The notes below the pieces were generated by a model. The model did not search any database, was not told the origin of the DNA, and worked only from the letters and a program-made list of their open reading frames with translations. The position numbers were made by a program, and so were the translations under genes. A stretch of 5,939 nucleotides of DNA. Origin: Gammaproteobacteria bacterium (lineage in GTDB: Bacteria > Pseudomonadota > Gammaproteobacteria > Pseudomonadales > Azotimanducaceae). The DNA lies in NCBI GenBank assembly GCA_027295975.1, contig JAPUJX010000252.1:1-5939 (forward strand). The letters are read 5' to 3'. Numbering within the stretch: the stretch's first letter is position 1; the number at the start of each line of letters is the position of its first letter. Of the stretch, positions 5,449 to 5,939 are shown piece by piece.

Positions 5449-5939
5449 GCCTCATCAGTGCGCGAGGTCTCAGAAAATCTTACGGCGACAGTGCGGCATT
5501 GAACGGTTTTGATCTCACCGTGGAACCCGGGCGCATCGTCGGGCTGATCGGGCCGAATGGCTCCGGGAAAACAACCGCGTTGAAGTCCATTTTAGGGCTG
5601 TTGCACCTCGATGGCGGTGAGATCGACGTGCTCGGACTCGACCCCTTTCAGCAACGCAAAGAACTCATGCGGCGCACCGCCTACATCGCGGACGTGGGGA
5701 TTCTTCCCCGCTGGATGCGAGTCAGCCATCTGCTCGATTTCATCCAGGGAGTACACGCCTCGTTCGATCGTCCGGTTGCCGAAGCCACGCTGGAAAAAAC
5801 CGACATCAACCTGCACAAGAAAATACACGTGCTTTCCAATGGAATGAACGTAGAGCTGCATCTCGCTATCGCTCTGGCAATCGATGCGGAGATCCTGGTA
5901 TTGGACGTACCCACCCTCGGGCTCGACATCATCTACCGG
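5445..5939 (+). CDS. ABC transporter ATP-binding protein, YtrB-like, with altered Walker B (3' partial)
   Basis: The first 165 residues of an ABC ATPase run off the window. ATG 5445 overlaps the regulator stop, and GGAG (5434-5437) lies 7 nt upstream. Walker A is intact: GPNGSGKTT (36-44). IADVGILPRWMRV (81-93) occupies the Q-loop region without a glutamine, which I recall as usual for YtrA-linked ATPases. The signature reads LSNGM (130-134), followed by NVELHLAIALAID; relatives I recall have SKGM and Gln at the Glu137 position. Walker B reads ILVLDVPT (150-157): Asp154 is kept, but the catalytic Glu is Val155 (GTA, 5907-5909). The D-loop TLGLD follows as in relatives. About 70-130 residues and any permease are missing. 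Expected role: ATPase of an exporter controlled by the adjacent regulator. With Val155, hydrolysis would be severely impaired unless the base is an error. Confidence 0.9.
   Translation, partial: MSLISARGLRKSYGDSAALNGFDLTVEPGRIVGLIGPNGSGKTTALKSILGLLHLDGGEIDVLGLDPFQQRKELMRRTAYIADVGILPRWMRVSHLLDFIQGVHASFDRPVAEATLEKTDINLHKKIHVLSNGMNVELHLAIALAIDAEILVLDVPTLGLDIIYR

Noticed and set aside
1..5939. The window as a circle, with the right-hand ATPase continuing into the left-hand ATPase end
   Set aside because: Joining the ends keeps the reading frame, but removes the roughly 40 residues expected between the D-loop and the DEICDRVAF segment, including the H-loop. The left fragment also belongs to a different ATPase type.
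1..5939. RNA genes, CRISPR arrays, insertion sequences, integrase or toxin-antitoxin genes
   Set aside because: No tRNA-like folds, regularly spaced repeats, transposase motifs or small gene pairs were seen. Almost all of the window is accounted for by the genes listed.

Overview
The window looks like a compact, GC-rich bacterial chromosome segment, most likely from a gammaproteobacterium. The aldo/keto reductase reads like Escherichia coli YajO. The GntR regulator and the ATPase beside it resemble YtrA/YtrB-type pairs I know from gammaproteobacteria such as Xanthomonas. Genes are tightly packed, with 4-nt stop/start overlaps. Both ends cut through ABC ATPase genes, so the window may be an assembly fragment. 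The taxonomic call comes from recalled protein resemblance, not a search.

Layout. (1) 1-1717, plus strand: the C-terminal end of an ABC ATPase followed by two ABC-2-type permeases, joined by GTGA overlaps. This is a drug-export-like ABC system resembling the fluoroquinolone-export type. (2) 1720-1746: a hairpin with A and T tracts on both sides that can terminate transcription from either direction. (3) 3989-1751, minus strand: a 12-TM MFS transporter followed by a YajO-like aldo/keto reductase. The two overlap by 32 nt, and the reductase has a strong internal ribosome binding site. (4) 3990-4113: a divergent intergenic region with a perfect CGGTAT-AGA-ATACCG dyad and a CCCGTTTT direct repeat. 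(5) 4114-5010, plus strand: an AEC-family permease. (6) 5011-5085: a good sigma-70-like promoter overlain by a near-perfect inverted repeat. (7) 5086-5939, plus strand: a short YtrA-subfamily GntR regulator overlapping (ATGA) an ABC ATPase that runs off the window.

How they work together. Transport dominates: two ABC systems, one MFS carrier and one AEC carrier in under 6 kb, with one NADPH-type oxidoreductase. The clearest regulatory circuit is at the right: a YtrA-type repressor with its probable operator on its own promoter, controlling itself and the ABC ATPase downstream. The most unusual point is that ATPase. Its Walker B motif reads LDVPT instead of LDEPT, so the catalytic glutamate is missing, and the signature is also atypical (LSNGM, then Glu where Gln is usual). 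This is either a non-hydrolysing variant or error or decay near the sequence end. I found no RNA genes, CRISPR arrays, insertion sequences or phage genes.
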